Shown piece after piece: positions 11,556 through 23,864 of a stretch of 64,000 nt of DNA (its first letter is position 1; each line of letters begins with the position of its first letter). The DNA is taken from NCBI GenBank assembly GCA_034687125.1, contig JAQGBZ010000015.1, positions 1 through 64,000 on the forward strand, read 5' to 3'. The notes below the pieces were generated by a model that worked only from the letters and a program-made list of their open reading frames with translations, made no database searches and was not told the origin of the DNA. A program made the translations under genes and the position numbers. The DNA comes from Neelides folsomi. Its lineage: Eukaryota > Arthropoda > Collembola > Neelipleona > Neelidae.

Positions 11556-13710
11556 CTTTCCCCTCAAAGACGGGTGAGGGCTTCTAGCAGCAGAGGTCTT
11601 GTGAGGGGGCGGTGGAGAGATGCGGTAAGATTTCCATGCTGCAGAGACATACTGACAAAAAAGCCCGTGGTTGGAGTCGGGGAATGCAGCAGAAAGGCCG
11701 GTCCTCTGCAGCGCACCCACCCAATGCACCACACGCACCGCTAACGATTACCACGCGTCATACGCCAACTTCACACACCCCGCCGGCCCCGCTCCCGCCG
11801 ACCCGCACAACCCGCACACAATGCCCGGATTGAACTTCATCCCAACTCGACACTTTCTCCACCTTAACATTCATCCACTGGGTTATAGGGATATAGGCAT
11901 AGCTCGGGTAGTTAACCTACTTGGACAAATCTGGGGATTAGGCGATCAATTCGGCTTTTATTCAAATGCTACATGTTTTCTGTATGTGCATGTCGAAGGG
12001 TCTTAAGAGGCTCCTGGCGTCGGGCAATCTTAATTAGATTTTTATTTAAATTGATTTTTAATTTCAGATCCCCAAATTTTCAATGACGCAATTCATTCCT
12101 TTGTTCTACACATAAAAAAACGTGGGGTTTTTAAGAATAAGACCCATATTGATCTATGTGTTTATTTTTACACGTATTTGTATGAGAATGTGAATAGTTT
12201 GATTAGAATTTGGATTATTTTTTACTTGTACTCACAATCAGACTCAACCATTCATTATATTACATTTTTGTATTACATTGGGCAGATACTAGGAATATGT
12301 ATTTATATTTCTCATTCAAGGGAGTTTGTTAAAATATACTCGGGATGATAAACCGGCATGTTACCTAACATGTTTTAAAAGTATAGGGAATATAATATGA
12401 TGCGTAAAGATAAAATCCATGTGCTGGTTATTTATGTATTTTGTAAGAAAATCTTTCATATTTTAATTAGACTATTTCTGGAAAGTCCGCAATTTTAATT
12501 AAGATTTAATCTTAAATTAAATAAATTGAAAATGGCAGAATCTGATGTTTAATAAATTAAGTAATTAAAGCATGTGTGCGTGAGTGTGTATTATTAGATG
12601 AATTACAGATATTTGATGCAGATGCTTATTTATATAAATATAATATAAGTAAATAATTTATATTTTTTACACATTTAAAATGCATTATGCGTTTTGTAAA
12701 TGATGATTCATGTGTAAGTTGGAAAGTTTGCAATTGAGAAATTTTTAAAATTATTAAGTTGTTGTAAATGTTTTAAACACAAACATGTTTAAATTAATCA
12801 CGAGTAAGGAAATTACTCGAATAAAATCTTGACTTCCTGTTTATTAATTGTAAAGCGCTTGTACTTAAACGTGTTTTCCGTCATTGTTATTTTGTCCATT
12901 TTATTCTCTTTTTGTTAAGTACATCATTAATCATATATTTATTTATATTATGCATTGTATTGAAAGTTCTTGTTTATTTAATTTTCCATTTCTTTGCTTA
13001 ATTAAAAGTCTACTTAAACTTTAATCATTATTCAGGATAAGCATTATGATATAGGTACTCTATTTGTATATACCCAGTTTGATATTGCACTTTTATATTA
13101 TTTATTATTCTTTATATTAAATGAGTTTTTCTATAAGGAGGAGAACAATGGGAAAAGCATTGAAATGAAGTTTACCTATGATTTTATGAAGTTGATTGGA
13201 GGTAATAAGGGTTGTGGAAAAAGGCTTAAATTCCAGCGTTCTTCCTCCACCTCAACTTTCTCACACTTGAGATCCTCCTGATCCAAAAGATTCCAAAGAA
13301 GGAAATTGGAGAGGAAACCTTCTTGATGTATTAACTCAATGGTCATTTAATACTTTCATTTCCGAATCGATAGATTCATTTTGTTGTGAAATTATTCATC
13401 GAATATTTCTACTTTACTTGCCATTATTTATTCAAGGGGTCCTCCTTCTCCACTTCCAAATGGCAATGCCACAGGCAAGAACTTTTCAATTATAATCTTA
13501 CTTCAAATTCATAAACACATTTTTAGAACTCCGAATTTAAATCTTTTTAATATTAATTATTTTAACCATTTTTACATGATATTTTTATTGTATAATATAA
13601 CAAGAGTTTTATATTATATTATAATTAAATTATATATATAATAATAATTAAATTGTGATTTCATTCTAATATTATAATCAAAATTAAGCGTTTAATAAAT
13701 TGTGGTTTAG
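11556..13710. other. intergenic; GC-rich part likely promoter/5'UTR of the synaptotagmin gene
   Basis: 11560-11830 is clearly GC-rich and C-rich on the plus strand against a very AT-rich background. It lies directly upstream of the synaptotagmin start, so a promoter and leader exon are likely. From 12000 to 13180 nothing is recognised. 13200-13480 is moderately GC-rich and may hold the leader of the elongase gene that follows. Confidence 0.45.
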
Positions 13711-14810
13711 ATGGTAAATGGAAGTCGGGTGGAATTTGAATTTGAAAAGATGAACGTTGAATGGTGGCGTGAGCGGATTTCAATACATTGGGATATTCCT
13801 TATTTTATATGCGGGATTTATCTTTTACTCGTTTTTGGGTCGAAAAGGATCATGAAGAACCGAAAACCTTTTGACCTCAAACAGCCTTTGATTATTTGGA
13901 ATTCCTCATTAGCCGCCTTTTCAATTATTGGCACTTACAGAATCGGACCAGATATAATGAACAATTTGTTTCACAATGGGATTTATAATATGACATGCAC
14001 AAGGTATAATTAATTATATTAATCATTTTTATGAATCAATGAAATAAAAATAAAATCTAAATAAATAGCGTAAATTATGAGTGTATTTATGAAATGAATT
14101 TTAAATTTTAATCAATCAATTTAATTCCATTTCAGGTTGCCACAAAGTGGATTAATGTCTTTTTGGATTTTCGCCTTTACCATTTCAAAAATCTTTGAAC
14201 TTTTTGATACATTTTTTATAACGCTAAGAAAGAAGAATTTAATTTTTCTTCATTGGTAATAAAATTTTAAAGTTTCAAATAAGATATAATTATTGTCACA
14301 CTTCACACTTGATAAATTATAATTTTTTAATTATAATAACTATAAATATTTAATACGATTTTGTATTTGTTTAGGTATCACCACGTGTCAGTTCTTCTCA
14401 TCAGCTTTCATAATTATCCATATGATTATCCAATCATGTGGACTTATATCCTCAACTACTTTGTTCATGCAGTGATGTATAGTTACTATGCTATTGTGGT
14501 AAGTTATTAAAAATATTCCTTATTGGATTCATTTCTAATTGATTTTTAATTCTTAAAATAGGCGGCAGGTTTCAAAATTCCTAAGAATATTTCAATGTCC
14601 ATCACTATGCTCCAAATGAGTCAATTTTTAGCAGGGTTTTGCATTTTTATTTATGCAATGTCCAAAAAAATGAACGGGGAAGGATGTGAAGCAGAAATGA
14701 GTGATTTGGTCATTTATTGTCTACTCGGAATTTCCTATTTTGTCCTATTTGGGAATTTCTTCAGACACAGCTACGGAGCAAAAGGAAAAAAGATCTTAAA
14801 GTCAGAATAA
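13711..14810 (+). CDS. ELOVL6: ELOVL6-type very-long-chain fatty-acid elongase, 261 aa
   Basis: Four exons (13711-14003, 14136-14255, 14375-14498, 14562-14810) join with matching phases. Family role: the 3-ketoacyl-CoA synthase step of ER chain elongation, typically C16 to C18 for ELOVL6. Visible signatures are FEFEK near the N-terminus, KIFELFDTFFITLRK, the catalytic histidine box HWYHH (H137, H140, H141), YFVHAVMYSYYA, and the TMLQMSQF motif. About seven membrane helices are expected. The tail KGKKILKSE is a lysine-rich ER-retrieval-like end. The first ATG directly follows a good acceptor (GTTTAG|ATG), so a short upstream coding exon cannot be excluded; one candidate at about 13460 would need a rare GC donor. 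Confidence 0.92.
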
Positions 14811-14847
14811 ATATTAATTTGACTAATTTACATTTTTTATATCACTA

Positions 14848-15045
14848 AATATTTGGAAAACGCAATTCAAGTGAGGCAAAGGTTCTTATGGCACTGCACA
14901 AATAACATATAGTTTGTTTTAAAATTAAAAATAGATTTATAGAGATTTTCATATAAATCTATTTTTAATTTTGAAACAAACTATATGTTATTTGTGCAGT
15001 GCCATAAGAACCTTTGCCTCACTTGAATTGCGTTTTCCAAATATT
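14848..15045. repeat. 93-bp near-perfect inverted repeat (foldback/MITE-like), 12-nt loop
   Basis: Arms 14848-14940 and 14953-15045 are reverse complements with one mismatch seen by eye; the loop is 14941-14952. The inner part contains GGTTCTTATGGCACTGCACA, shared with the palindrome at 46092-46225. The outer arm sequence (AATATTTGGAAAACGCAATT...) is not shared. It lies in the short gap between two convergent genes. Confidence 0.9.
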
Positions 15046-15252
15046 ATGTTTAATATAGTATGAATTATTGTATAGTAGGATAAATACCTAATAATTAATA
15101 TTATTATGTAAAAATATGTGTAAGTTGGTTGTTGTTCACTCATAAAATTAAATATTTATCAAGATAATGATGATAATCATAAATAGTCAAATATGATAAA
15201 TTAATTAAAAAATATAATAATTAATAAAAATCTTTTAAATAAAATTTTTAAT

Positions 15253-16808
15253 TTATATAAGACGATTTGGATCAATTCCGACTAATTGACTAGAAACTTT
15301 CCATAACATTGTTTGCTTTGATATTGACGTTGTTTCTTTCTTCGGGGGGACAATTTGGGAATTTTGAATGTAAATTCCTCCCCGTTTGAACTTTGGCGAA
15401 AGAGCAGCGTTTAAAATACAATCAGCACCAGCGCTCGGCGCCTTCATTTTATTCGCAAATAATTTCATAAAGAATTTTTGAAATATGTCCAAATTCTCTA
15501 GTAAATCCGTCATGGAAGCCGAGGGGTGGAGGGAATAATGATGAACGAACAAATTCTCCATTTTGCATCTTTTTTCAAAATAATTGCTAAAATAGATTTG
15601 CATCAGTTTCGAGTCCATATATCCTTTATGGGCAGAATAGCATTCACTACATGTCAATAAAATAATATAAAAATATTTTTTTAATTCCAATAATAATAAT
15701 AAAATAAAATTTCAGCCAATATTTGAAGGATTGTATATAATTTGCTTATATTACATACTTAGGTAATATGATCAATAAAATATTAAATATAGTTTTCATA
15801 TATGAAACCAACGTTTTTTGAAGGTCTTTATAGTTAATTTTTCCTCCGTAGTGAAGGCCAGCCGAAACATTGACGACTTTTGAGTAATTTCGCTCATTAC
15901 CACTCTCGTGGAGTTTTTTAATGAGCAAGTTGGTGAGAAGGAAGTGGCTCAAATAATTAACTTGGAAATGAGACTCAAGCCCATCTTCAGTTAATGCATA
16001 CGGCGCAAACATGATCCCGGCTTTTTCCCATTTTAATATAATTAACTATGAACTTATATGACTGGAATTTTTAAAAATATTATAATAATCCCGAGGGTAT
16101 TACCATTATTAATAAGAAGATTTAATGGGGTTTTCTTATCCATAACCCATTTTGCAAATTCCCTCACGGAATCCAAAGATGTTAAATTTAATTGGTGGCA
16201 TTCAGCAGTTCCAGTTTTTATTCCGCTTTTTCTCACCTTCAAAATCATTTCATTTCCAACTTCAGGATTTCTGCAACCTAATGACATTTTTTAATTATTA
16301 ACTAAAATATTAATATCAATCTTATATTTGATTTAATGTTCAACTGGAAAATTAAATCATTTAAAAATTTTATTGTGAATTTACCAATAATTACGTGGAA
16401 TTGACATGTGAGAAGTTTCTTTACAACTTCAAGCCCAATTCCCCGATTCCCACCAGTAATTACAGCAACTCCCCCACTCTTAATTTCTATTGTCAAAGTG
16501 GGCTTAATTCATTTTAATTACACAGTATTATTTATTAATTTACCATATATTAATATAAGTTTATATTATATATTTATTACGTAGTTAAATAGTAAAATAG
16601 GCAATATAAATATTCGAAGAAAATAATATATACAGAGGCTAGATATATAGTAGTTTTAAAAATTGTTTGTATTACGTTTCGGGTTGAATGGAACATGAGT
16701 TTCAAAAAATACTTCTTTAATGATCCCATAAAACGCAATGGTTGACATTAGCAAATAATAATAGATTTGATGGGATTTTTCAATTGTTTTCCTCCATATA
16801 TGATTCAT
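15253..16808 (-). CDS. DHRSX: DHRSX-like short-chain dehydrogenase/reductase, 336 aa
   Basis: Five exons on the minus strand (16676-16808, 16385-16486, 16104-16277, 15813-16020, 15253-15646) close in phase. A membrane helix (residues about 17-33) and a short linker (VPFNPK) precede the Rossmann domain, as in vertebrate DHRSX. SDR motifs: TGGNRGIG at 55-62, NNAG at 135-138, and catalytic Y215-x3-K219 in ECYSAHKGYMDSK. The strand-5 motif reads NVSAG, where many relatives have a second Ser. The C-terminal QTMLWKVSSQLVG also matches the DHRSX type. Known role of DHRSX: polyprenol dehydrogenase/dolichal reductase in dolichol synthesis. The third intron uses a weak donor (GTTGGT). A related retinol-dehydrogenase-type SDR is the alternative. 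Confidence 0.85.
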
Positions 16809-18020
16809 TTTGAGTTTGTTAATATTGGAAAATGCAAGTTTACCCAATCAAAGAAATTACAGAAGACTATTAATATAATAAATAAATTATTATTAAATAA
16901 TATATGAAAGAAAGAAACGAAAATTAATACGTAAAGTTCATATCAGTTAATTATAAATTAACGTCAATTAAATGATAAATGAAAGATGAGAAGGGAAAGA
17001 ATATAAATGGGAAAGACTTGATGAGTAGTGTAAATCAGTATAAAATAAATGAAATTATTAGTAAGAGATAACATAAATATCAGTAGTTACATCATTTTTG
17101 TTCATGCGTAAAGTTTATTATTGATAACATTATCAGAATTACCAACTGAAATTGATCGTCCTTATTTACAGTTAAGCAAAGCACAGAAATTGTTTACCTA
17201 ATCTAAATATTTGCATTGACAACTTGTTTTTGTTTTTCTGTCTATTACAAAACTACTCACATCCAGATGCAATTTAAAATTGAATATGTACATGTTCATT
17301 CATTTGTAACCTCCAACAAAGGATTAAAATGATTTATGCCCTTAATGCTTAGTTTAAGTATAATGTAGTACTATAATGTAATCTTATTTTTTGTATGCAT
17401 TTATAGTGATTGTGTATCATGTACATATAATTTTTGTGTTCGAATAAAATGTTATATTTATGAGAACTAAAAGTTCGTTAATTAGCAATGTGTACATTAT
17501 AATTCATTGTTTTGGCTTGCTAAAAATATTAAATCTGAAAATCTCGGAACTTCGATTTTTTATAACAATTCTTTTGTTAATTATATGAGAGTTCCTATAA
17601 TAAAGACTAACTTATAACTATAATATTGAAATAACTATGTGTACATATTATATGTTATTAGCTGTTGGGATATTATAATTTATGACCAACTTGGATTTAT
17701 GCTTTAGTACATAAAACAAGTAAATAAATGAATTTGTAGAATATGAGAAGAAGCTAAAAAGTTTCGCACATTGTTCACATGCAATTTCCGTTTTCACGCT
17801 TTTGTAATATTATTACAGTGACGTGTTTACACTTGCGAACAACTTAAGTATTTTATCTCATATAAATTCGTAATGTTGTAAAATCTTGACTTAATATTCA
17901 AAATTCTTTATCATATATAAAATATATTTCAAATTTACTTATTATTTAATTATACCGTACTTTTAAGTGTTAATTGTCAATTAATTACTCAACTAATCAA
18001 AAAATTAGGTGAATTTCAAA
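16809..18020. other. intergenic between divergent genes, nothing recognised
   Basis: About 1.2 kb of AT-rich sequence separates the DHRSX-like start from the first WSD start. It must hold both promoters, but no TATA box or other site stands out against the AT background. Confidence 0.5.
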
Positions 18021-19705
18021 ATGTCCAATGAAAAATTAATCAAATTATGGAAAAGTTTATTAAAAGTTCTTGAGTTTATATTTTTAATAATTTTGTCTAT
18101 TGTGCTTGCATTTGTTGGAGTCTTCTCTTTCCCATTTTGTATTCCTTTTTATGTTCTTCGGATCTTTGTCAAATTCCTCGCCCGTGTTTTTAATCCTCAA
18201 TTAGGGAAAATGTTGACAACTCAAAGTGTGACTTTTGGTTGTGATGATTTTTACACTTTACCTAAAACTACCATCGTGGCAACTTTGTTTGACAAGTCCA
18301 ATCATACAATTTTTAATTATCGTCACCACGTTCAAAAAACTCTCATTGATGGAGCTGACACAGAAGAAATGAAGCAATATGTCCACAATTGGCTCGGGTT
18401 TTTGTTTTGGAAAAATGAATCAAATTTTGCTATTGAAGATCATTGTGGATTTTACAGTGGAGAATATTCGAAAGTTAAGTTCATTAACAGGGAGATCCTT
18501 GGGAAAATGATTAATGAATTACTAACGAAGCCTTTTGAGAATGAAAAAAGTCCATGGGAAATCCTTTACGTCCCTCCAACACCTGCAGATGTTGAGGGGA
18601 ACAGCGGAAATACAATCAGCATAGTTTTCATTCGTTTTCACCATTCAATGACCGATGGATTTTCCCTGATTAAAATAATGTTGAGGGCTTCGGACCACGA
18701 CGAAGCATGGGAACAAGCTCACGCAGCTTTTAGGAACATTAAACTCCCAGCGGCTAAATCCCGCTACGAAGAAGTGACGCGAATCCTGAGGATTCCCTTT
18801 GTTCTTCCCTACGAATTCGCAGAGCTCTGTTTGAACATGATGAAGGAACGGCATGGGTTTTATGGGAAAGTAAAAGATTTGAAGAAAACCTACAATTTGA
18901 CCTTTAGTGCTCCTATCCCGATTGAGTATGTCAAAGGGGTCAAGGAGTTGGTTGGAGGAAGCGTCACGGCCATTCTTTACACAGCTTTCACTGGAGCTCT
19001 TCGGAGTTTTATGGTCGAACGCGGGATGAAGGTCAAAGGGAATATCCATGTCTCGGCCCCTTTGCCGATGCCTGGCCATCCTTCAAAATTAAGAAATTTT
19101 GCGTAAATTCCCAAAACAATTAATTAATTTACTGAACATTATTTATGGATTCATTTCAATTTTTTTCTCATTTTAGCTCCGTGGTTTTTCTTACACTTCC
19201 GCTGGAACTGGAATGTCCTTTGGAGAGATTGGAGTTTCTGGAATCCCAATTTAAGAAAAAGAAGAAATCTCCCATGGCCTTTTTCTCTTTTAAATTGGCT
19301 TCTTTTGCTGGAGCGCTTCCTGTATGGCTCTTGAAGCCTTTTCTTCAAGCTTCTTGGTCCACAATCATCTCTTCGGTTCCAGGAGCTTCCAAAAGATTGA
19401 TCATTGCAGGATCGGAATGTGAACAAGTTATTTACACAAATGGACTCGGGCCTGGAAGAATTGGTAATTCAAATAAAGTTTTAAGAATTATAGAGGAATA
19501 TTTAAAAACATCTCGATTTTCAGGAATATCACTTTCCATATCTGGATATGGAGGTTTTGTGACCATCACTCTTTTAATTGATGACTTCTTTACTCCCCAT
19601 TTTTGCGATGTCGACGACTTCACTCAGAGAATCATCAAAGAAATTGAATTACTTAAAAAATTGGGAGAAGAAAAACAATTAAAATGTATTTCTAATGATA
19701 GTTAA
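18021..19705 (+). CDS. wax ester synthase/DGAT (WSD) family acyltransferase, copy 1, 516 aa
   Basis: Exons 18021-19102, 19177-19463 and 19524-19705 close in phase. A strong N-terminal membrane helix (about residues 15-46) precedes the acyltransferase domain with the active-site motif HHSMTDG (H207, H208, D212). The C-terminal DUF1298-type half starts at the second exon and ends near NGLGPGRIGISLSISGYGG. Family reaction: acyl-CoA-dependent acylation of fatty alcohol or diacylglycerol to give wax ester or triacylglycerol. Unlike copies 2 and 3 it has no intron at the catalytic motif. Its proximal C-terminal segment (VVFLTLPLELECPLERLEF) departs from the other copies, which read GI(M/L)(R/K)xPVG. 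The ATG at 18021 was chosen over the in-frame GTG at 18009. First of three tandem copies. Confidence 0.88.
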
Positions 19706-20777
19706 GTATGTAAGTCCTCGTATCGATAGTTGAGGAATCAAATATAGGTAACTACATTACATATTTATGTTTCCTATTTAATTGTACATACTTAATACTA
19801 ATCTCTAGTCATAGGGCGTCATAGAGTAAGTTTTATGTTCATTTGACACACACAGATAAGTCCCTACGAAGAATGAAAAATACATACATAATTAGGATCT
19901 TATAGTCTCAATCAGCAAAAGAAATGCACTAGTATGTACAATTAGAGACTTGTTGACCATAAAACCTGAAATCAGTATGATCATCCTACCCAGCAAAACT
20001 CCCAGTTTTTTACATTTTATATTATTTTAAATTTTATACCTTATAATTAATGATATATAAATTATTATTATATTAAAATGTAATGTATTATCAAACAATA
20101 AAAATATAACTATCTGTATTAGAGTATATAATATGGTAATTAGGTAATTACATAATAAGATATGTATGAGTATAAGTATTATATAACCTTATTAAGATAA
20201 ATATTTATCCTATGTTTGTATAGATTACTTACCCATATACCTACACTAATAGTATTACCCAGTTACGCATATAAAAATCAAGAAAAAAAATACTTGAACA
20301 TAACATATGGTAGAGTCTGTTGTATAACTACATATAATACAAAATCAATGTGAATTGAAATGCAGCAAATAAAGAATACTTTAAATACAAAATCTAAAGG
20401 ATGTACTTTATAGCATATTTCGTGATTTCAATCTTTTTCTTCTCATAACCTCTTTATCATTATGACCTAATACGGCAAGCATCCCTTTATTCTCTTCATA
20501 TTTCCTTCATTTTAAAAAATTAGCTAAACAATATGGGTGTATTATAATTAAAACGGCTTAATAATCAACTTCATAATCCGAACGTTCCTCCCTTTCCTAA
20601 TACATTTGTATCTTCCACGAAATCTGTACGCTAATTAATCATTATTTTACCAGCCATTTTCATATTGGAAATTATCAAAGTTTGAATCCTTCTCATTGAA
20701 GTCTCCGCACTCAGGGAAAGTTTAGTTCTAATTGGTTAAAGTTATATATCTACATTATTTATCACATTTATTTCAAA
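19706..20777. other. intergenic between WSD copies 1 and 2
   Basis: AT-rich. No gene or repeat recognised. 20640-20730 is less AT-rich and probably contains the promoter and leader of copy 2. Confidence 0.5.
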
Positions 20778-22585
20778 ATGATCACTTCAAAACTCAAAAT
20801 TTCAAAAATAAGGCGTTTTTTCCTTCTTTTCCTATATTCCCTTTTATTTGTGTTGTTTACATTGTCAATTTTGGTCATTGGAACTCCATTTTACATCTTA
20901 AGGCCCTGTGTCAAAATCCTCGCAAGGGTTTTTAATAAGAATTTGGGGAAAATGGTCGTTTCGCGTGCTTTTTTGTTCGCATATGACAATTTCTCCTCCA
21001 GACCAATGTATTCCATCTTGGCCAGTTTTGTGTACGACGAAGGGTTTGAAATTGAGAAATTGCACATGTTAATACAAGATGCTTATTTCAAAAATTCGAA
21101 ACCTGACGAAGTTGCCGAATTGAGGCAATACATTTCCAAATGGTGCGGATTTTTATTTTGGAAAAATGAGGATAATTTCTCCTTGGCGGATCATGTCCGG
21201 ACCTACGAAGGAAGTGAAGCGAAAGTGGAGACGCTGACTCGAGAAGGATTGTTCAAAATATATAAACAATTAGCAGTGAAGCCTTTTGGAGTTGAAAAGA
21301 GTCCTTGGGAAATTATTTATTTACCGCTTCGGAAATGCGAACTTGAAGGAATAAGTGATGGGGAAAAGAGATCGATTCTCTTTTTGAAATTCCATCATGC
21401 ACTCACTGATGTAATTAATTTAATTAGCAATAATCATAAAATATTTAATAAATTAATAAAGTATCAGATTAACTATGTAAGTTTTAATATATTTAATGAT
21501 TAAAAATTTTAGGGGTTTTCTCTTCTTAAACTTTTACAAAAGACCACAGTTCGAATGGATAACATGGGACTCCCAATAGCCAATTTTAAAAAATACATTG
21601 AACCAAAAAGTTCCTTTTTACACCAAGTGATAAGTTTCTTTAAAGTTTTCTTCACCCTTCCCTTCGAAGTGGCGGTGTTTCTTGAGATGATGGCAAACGA
21701 CCACCATGGCTTGTTGGTTCCAAAGGAGAAGCAAAAGCTCAGCTATGCCTCCACATTTTCACGGCCAATTCCTCTTGAGCTTTTTAAAGAAATTAAAGAC
21801 GCCCATGAAGTGAGTTTGAATTCGCTAATCTACGCGGGTTTTACCGGAGCCATCCGGGATTTTATGATCCAACGAGGGATGAAAGTGCCCGAGTACATCG
21901 CTTATGGAATTCCAATGCCCAGACCAAATCATCCAAGAAAACTTCGAAATCATGCGTAATCATAAAAAATAATATTTAGTAAAATAAAATGTATTTGCTT
22001 GATTGTTGTTCTATTGGTATAAAATACTTACAGGAAGTAATTTATATTAAAATTTTAGGACAGTTGGGATCATGAGGGCACCTGTGGGGATGGAAAATCC
22101 GACTGAGCGACTTAAATTCGTAGATGAAGAATTGAGCAGATTGAAAAAGAGCACCATTCCTTATGCTGGATTTTACTTGACTCCTATGTTGGGGACTTTG
22201 CCTTGTTGGCTAGCTAAGAGATTCATCAACACGAGATTTTCTACGATGATTTCCGCCTTTGCGGGCCCTTCCATTTCACTGAACTGTTTTGGAAAAGAAG
22301 TCAAACATGCATTTTTTTCTTGTGGAATCGGCGGACTCGGACCTTTAGGTTTAAATTTAGAAAATAGATCAAAAATTAAATTGACTCCAATATGAAAAAT
22401 TAATATTAAAATGGTATAATTTAGCAATTGGAGTATTCTCCATCACTTATTGCGGGAATATCATCATTGGGACGAGTTTTGACGAATGTTTCATTCACAC
22501 ATTTGAAAGTTGCGAAAAATTCAATGCAAGACTTGTTGAAGAAGTTAAAATGTTAAAATTGAGTCCAAAATGTTTAGAAGTTTAA
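20778..22585 (+). CDS. WSD family acyltransferase, copy 2, 508 aa
   Basis: Exons 20778-21410, 21513-21955, 22059-22348 and 22425-22585 close in phase. Layout as in copy 1: N-terminal helix (residues about 14-38), acceptor-binding part with SPWEI, then the catalytic motif HHALTDG (H206, H207, D211, G212), split by an intron exactly between D and G in phase 0. The C-terminal part has VGIMRAPVGMENPTERLKF and ends with a GIGGLGPL-AIGVFSI junction. The last two coding exons (290 and 161 nt) are identical in length to those of copy 3, showing recent common descent. All key residues are intact, so it should be active. Confidence 0.88.
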
Positions 22586-23162
22586 TACAAATTATTATTA
22601 CAAATGAAGTACATTACATGATTAAATAAAATTTAAACATTTAATATTCTTTTTAATTATTTGATTGTAAATGTAGATTCCATCATTCCATTATCATTAT
22701 TGACCAATAATTTTAAATTTCTAAAGAATAAGCGAATACATAAAAATGCAAACCATGAATGGATATTTAAATTAACTAATTTATCATTAAGCTATCATAA
22801 CATCAACTATCTACAATTGGTTCATATTATTCATATCAAAACATTGCCAATGAACGTTTAGAATGCCAATTTATAAATTAATATATAATGAATAGTATGT
22901 AATTATAAATATCATAATTTATTATGTCGTACTTTATCTAACTTTTAAAGAAATTAAATACCATTATGTGGCTTATGTGTTCTTATTTTCAATCTCATAT
23001 CTCTACTATTTATATTAGGTTGTATTTAAATATGTTTAAGATTATTTCATTCAAATTATTATTATTGGATTTTACATATTCCATTGATCCATCTCACATA
23101 TAAGTTTAAAAATTAGAAAGTTTTTTTAATTTTGTGGAAATCCCACCTATAAAATAAAATGA
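22586..23162. other. intergenic, nothing recognised
   Basis: AT-rich. An open frame at 22661-22861 has no coding character. Confidence 0.5.
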
Positions 23163-23170
23163 TATAAATA
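23163..23170 (+). promoter_or_regulatory. TATA box (TATAAATA)
   Basis: Lies 116 bases before the ATG and matches, with flanks, the TATA region before the paralogue at 6828. Confidence 0.5.
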
Positions 23171-23278
23171 AAAAGGGTATGGTCCAGGTTTGTTTGCCGG
23201 AAGAGAAAAAGAATTTCACCCCAACTTCTTCCCTATAATGGATATAATGTTTTGGTCACTTGGTCTTGAGTTTCGCTT

Positions 23279-23657
23279 ATGAAAGAAATGGCTCCCTTAG
23301 TAGCCATCCCTCATTTACATTTTAAGATTAAGGAATATTTTGCATTCTTGAATAAAATTAAAATCGAATTTCAATGGACAAACGTCACAGTAGAACACAT
23401 TCTGAGTTCACATTTACTTAAAGCAACAATGAGCGACAATGGGAGTTCTGACGGTCTCAGAAAGAATCCTCCCTGGGAAAGAAAAATTGGTGAACTATTC
23501 ATCAATGAAGGGGTTCCGGAAGTAGTAAGAACAACTTTAGAAACGCCGTTCCTCCAGCACAAGTTTATTAGGTAAGCCCACTAATCGTGAATACAATCAT
23601 TTAAATTTCTTTTTTCGTAGAAAACAGAGCACCCAAATAAGTAGCCACAACACTTGA
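23279..23657 (+). CDS. long copy of the duplicated unknown gene, 109 aa
   Basis: Exon 1 (23279-23571) splices in phase 2 (TTAG|GTAAGC ... TTCGTAG|AAAAC) to a 37-nt exon (23621-23657). The protein starts MKEMAPLVAIPHLHF, has the YFAFLNKIK core shared with the gene at 6828, and ends with a segment ELFINEGVPEVVRTTLETPF before a Ser/Gln-rich tail. No signal peptide or membrane helix. Family and function unknown. The region just after the exon 1 donor encodes a decayed repeat of the end of exon 1. The splice model rests on frame alone, so the true 3' structure could differ. Confidence 0.5.
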
Positions 23658-23691
23658 AATCCCTTTCCTTAATCACGAATTCATAAAGTAA
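23641..23691 (+). pseudogene. decayed tandem copy of the exon-1 end of the preceding gene
   Basis: In its own frame this stretch reads VATTLEIPFLNHEFIK then stop, an evident copy of VRTTLETPFLQHKFIR that ends exon 1 at 23571. At the DNA level the flanking GTAAGCCCAC / GTAAACCTAC is also repeated. An in-frame stop at 23638-23640 blocks reading into it. It overlaps the proposed 37-nt exon in another frame. Confidence 0.5.
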
Positions 23692-23864
23692 ACCTACATA
23701 AGATTAAATTACAATCTTTTCAATTTTCATTTTCAAAATAGTTGTAAATTTTTAAAAAAAATTCTAGCGTATTCTACTATTCCAATTTCTTTCCTAATGT
23801 TTAGCATAGTAATTTTTATTTCCCCTATATATTCTAAATCTTCGAACAATTTTATAAGCATTTC

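Noticed and set aside
18645-19079. 144-codon minus-strand frame
   Set aside because: Antisense to WSD copy 1, which has clear motifs and splice structure.
22661-22861. 66-codon plus-strand frame after WSD copy 2
   Set aside because: Asn/Ile/His-rich product typical of random AT-rich sequence; no promoter or splice evidence.
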